Below are positions 11,129-11,854 of a stretch of 11,854 bases of DNA, piece after piece. Location: the NCBI GenBank assembly GCA_005239845.1, contig SBBD01000126.1:1-11854 (forward strand), read 5' to 3'. The notes below the pieces were generated by a model. That model was not told where the DNA came from and ran no database searches. It worked only from the letters and a program-made list of their open reading frames with translations. The number at the start of each line of letters is the position of its first letter. Within the stretch, counting starts at the first letter, position 1. The position numbers were made by a program, and so were the translations under genes. This DNA comes from an archaeon. GTDB taxonomy: Archaea > Micrarchaeota > Micrarchaeia > Norongarragalinales > SBBD01.

Positions 11129-11854
11129 ATGGCGGACGGCGTTCAACTTGAAGTTTCCGAAAAGCCTGCGGACGCGGCTTCTCCGGGCGCGGCAGCGGAA
11201 TTCGCCGAGTTTTTTAGAGAGGTCATGCAGAAAGAAATCAGCGCGTTGGCCTCCGTTTATCCCGAACAGCGCTCGCTGGAAGTTGATTTCCGAAAACTGG
11301 CGCGGTTCAATTCCTATTTGGCGGACGGCTTGCTGGAAAACCCGGACCCCTACTTCAAGGCCGCGGAAGAAGCGCTGGAAAGCCTGCGCGTCCCCACTGC
11401 CGCAGGACCCCTGAAAGCGCACGTGCGCTTCCGCAACTTGACGGAAGAACGCCTCGTCATGGTCCAGCACCTTGGAGCGGAGCACTTGGACAAGCTCATC
11501 GCCGTAGAGGGCATCATTTCGCTGGCCACGGAAATCAAGCCCGTCATCAAGCGCGCGCACTGGGAATGTTTGCATTGCGGCTTGAAGCACTTCACGCACC
11601 CGGAGAAGAACCTTCTGAAGGCGCCGGAATATTGCCGGTGCGGGAGAAGGGACTTCAAGCACTTGGAGAACGAGGACGAGTTCGTCAACATGCAGAACGC
11701 GCAGATGCAGGACTTGGTGGAAAAACTGCGCGGCAATTCCCCAACAACGCACATTTCGTTATGGCTGGAAGAGGACCTCGTGAACCACGTTTCTCCAGGT
11801 GAGAAGTTCCTCGTGGCGGGCATTTTGCGCAAGCGGCCCGTTACGAAAGACCGG
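11129..11854 (+). CDS. mcm: MCM replicative helicase, N-terminal part (3' end outside window)
   Basis: The frame runs from ATG 11129 to the window end, 242 codons. Residues 24-110 (EFFREVMQKEISAL, LEVDFRKLARFNSYLADGLLENP, VRFRNLT) form the N-terminal helical subdomain A. An OB-fold follows, with KLIAVEGIISLATEIKPVIKRAHWECLHCG, and a zinc ribbon is inserted in it (Cys147, Cys150, Cys169, Cys171). The stretch DLVEKLRGNSPTTHISLWLEEDLVNHVSPGEKFLVAGILR (195-234) is the usual end of the OB-fold. The ATPase domain must lie downstream. MCM forms the hexameric DNA-unwinding ring at the archaeal fork. The second Cys pair is C-x-C (YCRCG) instead of the common C-x2-C. A GTGAG Shine-Dalgarno element lies five bases before the ATG. 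The promoter is not obvious close by; boxes at 10867 or 10975 may serve it. Confidence 0.93.
   Translation, partial: MADGVQLEVSEKPADAASPGAAAEFAEFFREVMQKEISALASVYPEQRSLEVDFRKLARFNSYLADGLLENPDPYFKAAEEALESLRVPTAAGPLKAHVRFRNLTEERLVMVQHLGAEHLDKLIAVEGIISLATEIKPVIKRAHWECLHCGLKHFTHPEKNLLKAPEYCRCGRRDFKHLENEDEFVNMQNAQMQDLVEKLRGNSPTTHISLWLEEDLVNHVSPGEKFLVAGILRKRPVTKDR

Noticed and set aside
1..11854. CRISPR array, transposon ends, prophage genes or attachment sites
   Set aside because: No regularly spaced repeats, transposase or integrase motifs, or tRNA-end duplications were found; the only gene-end duplication is the 29-bp repeat at acdA.

Overview
The window looks archaeal. Evidence: AT-rich TATA-type boxes sit about 24-28 bases before many starts, so several mRNAs appear leaderless; the tRNA-Glu gene has no encoded CCA; and the gene content includes an MCM helicase, an ADP-forming acyl-CoA synthetase alpha subunit, a short elongation-factor-like protein, an archaeal-type RelE/RHH toxin-antitoxin pair and a NikR-like regulator. 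The many small proteins and tight spacing would suit a small-genome (DPANN-like) or euryarchaeal lineage, but the lineage cannot be fixed from this stretch. No transposase, integrase or CRISPR array is visible.

Layout. 1-1359: 3' part of an ADP-forming acyl-CoA synthetase alpha subunit (+), whose last 29 bp are repeated 67 bp downstream. 1450-2701: cutA and htpX (-), convergent with it. 2823-2897: tRNA-Glu(UUC). 2986-3530: overlapping antitoxin and RelE/YafQ-like toxin genes (+). 3584-4607: a stretch of very small genes, namely a possible 29-aa ORF (-), a 67-aa two-helix membrane protein (+), a short MscL-family channel (+) and a 54-aa two-helix membrane protein (-). 4660-5769: a PIG-V/Gpi18-like glycosyltransferase (+), divergent from the 54-aa gene over one shared TATA-like box. 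5909-6160: elongation-factor-like domain protein (+). 6224-7039: alpha/beta hydrolase (-). 7130-8340: a ZIP metal transporter (-) divergent from a NikR-like regulator (+). 8582-9067: a lipoprotein with a complete CuA ligand pattern (+). 9186-10790: CTP synthase (+). 10791-11128: an intergenic stretch with a likely 55-codon small gene and a strong hairpin. 11129-11854: N-terminal part of MCM (+), cut by the window end.

How the genes fit together. Most are single-gene or two-gene units of housekeeping type: energy (acdA), nucleotide synthesis (pyrG), replication (mcm), membrane proteolysis and osmotic protection (htpX, mscL). The clearest functional pairing is ZIP transporter plus NikR-like metal sensor. 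cutA and the CuA lipoprotein add further metal-related functions. The most useful leads are the CuA lipoprotein with no oxidase partner nearby, the altered metal site of the NikR-like regulator next to a ZIP gene, the micro-duplication at the acdA 3' end, bidirectional leaderless promoters between tiny membrane-protein genes, and the small gene plus hairpin before mcm. I do not see a clearly new multi-gene system.
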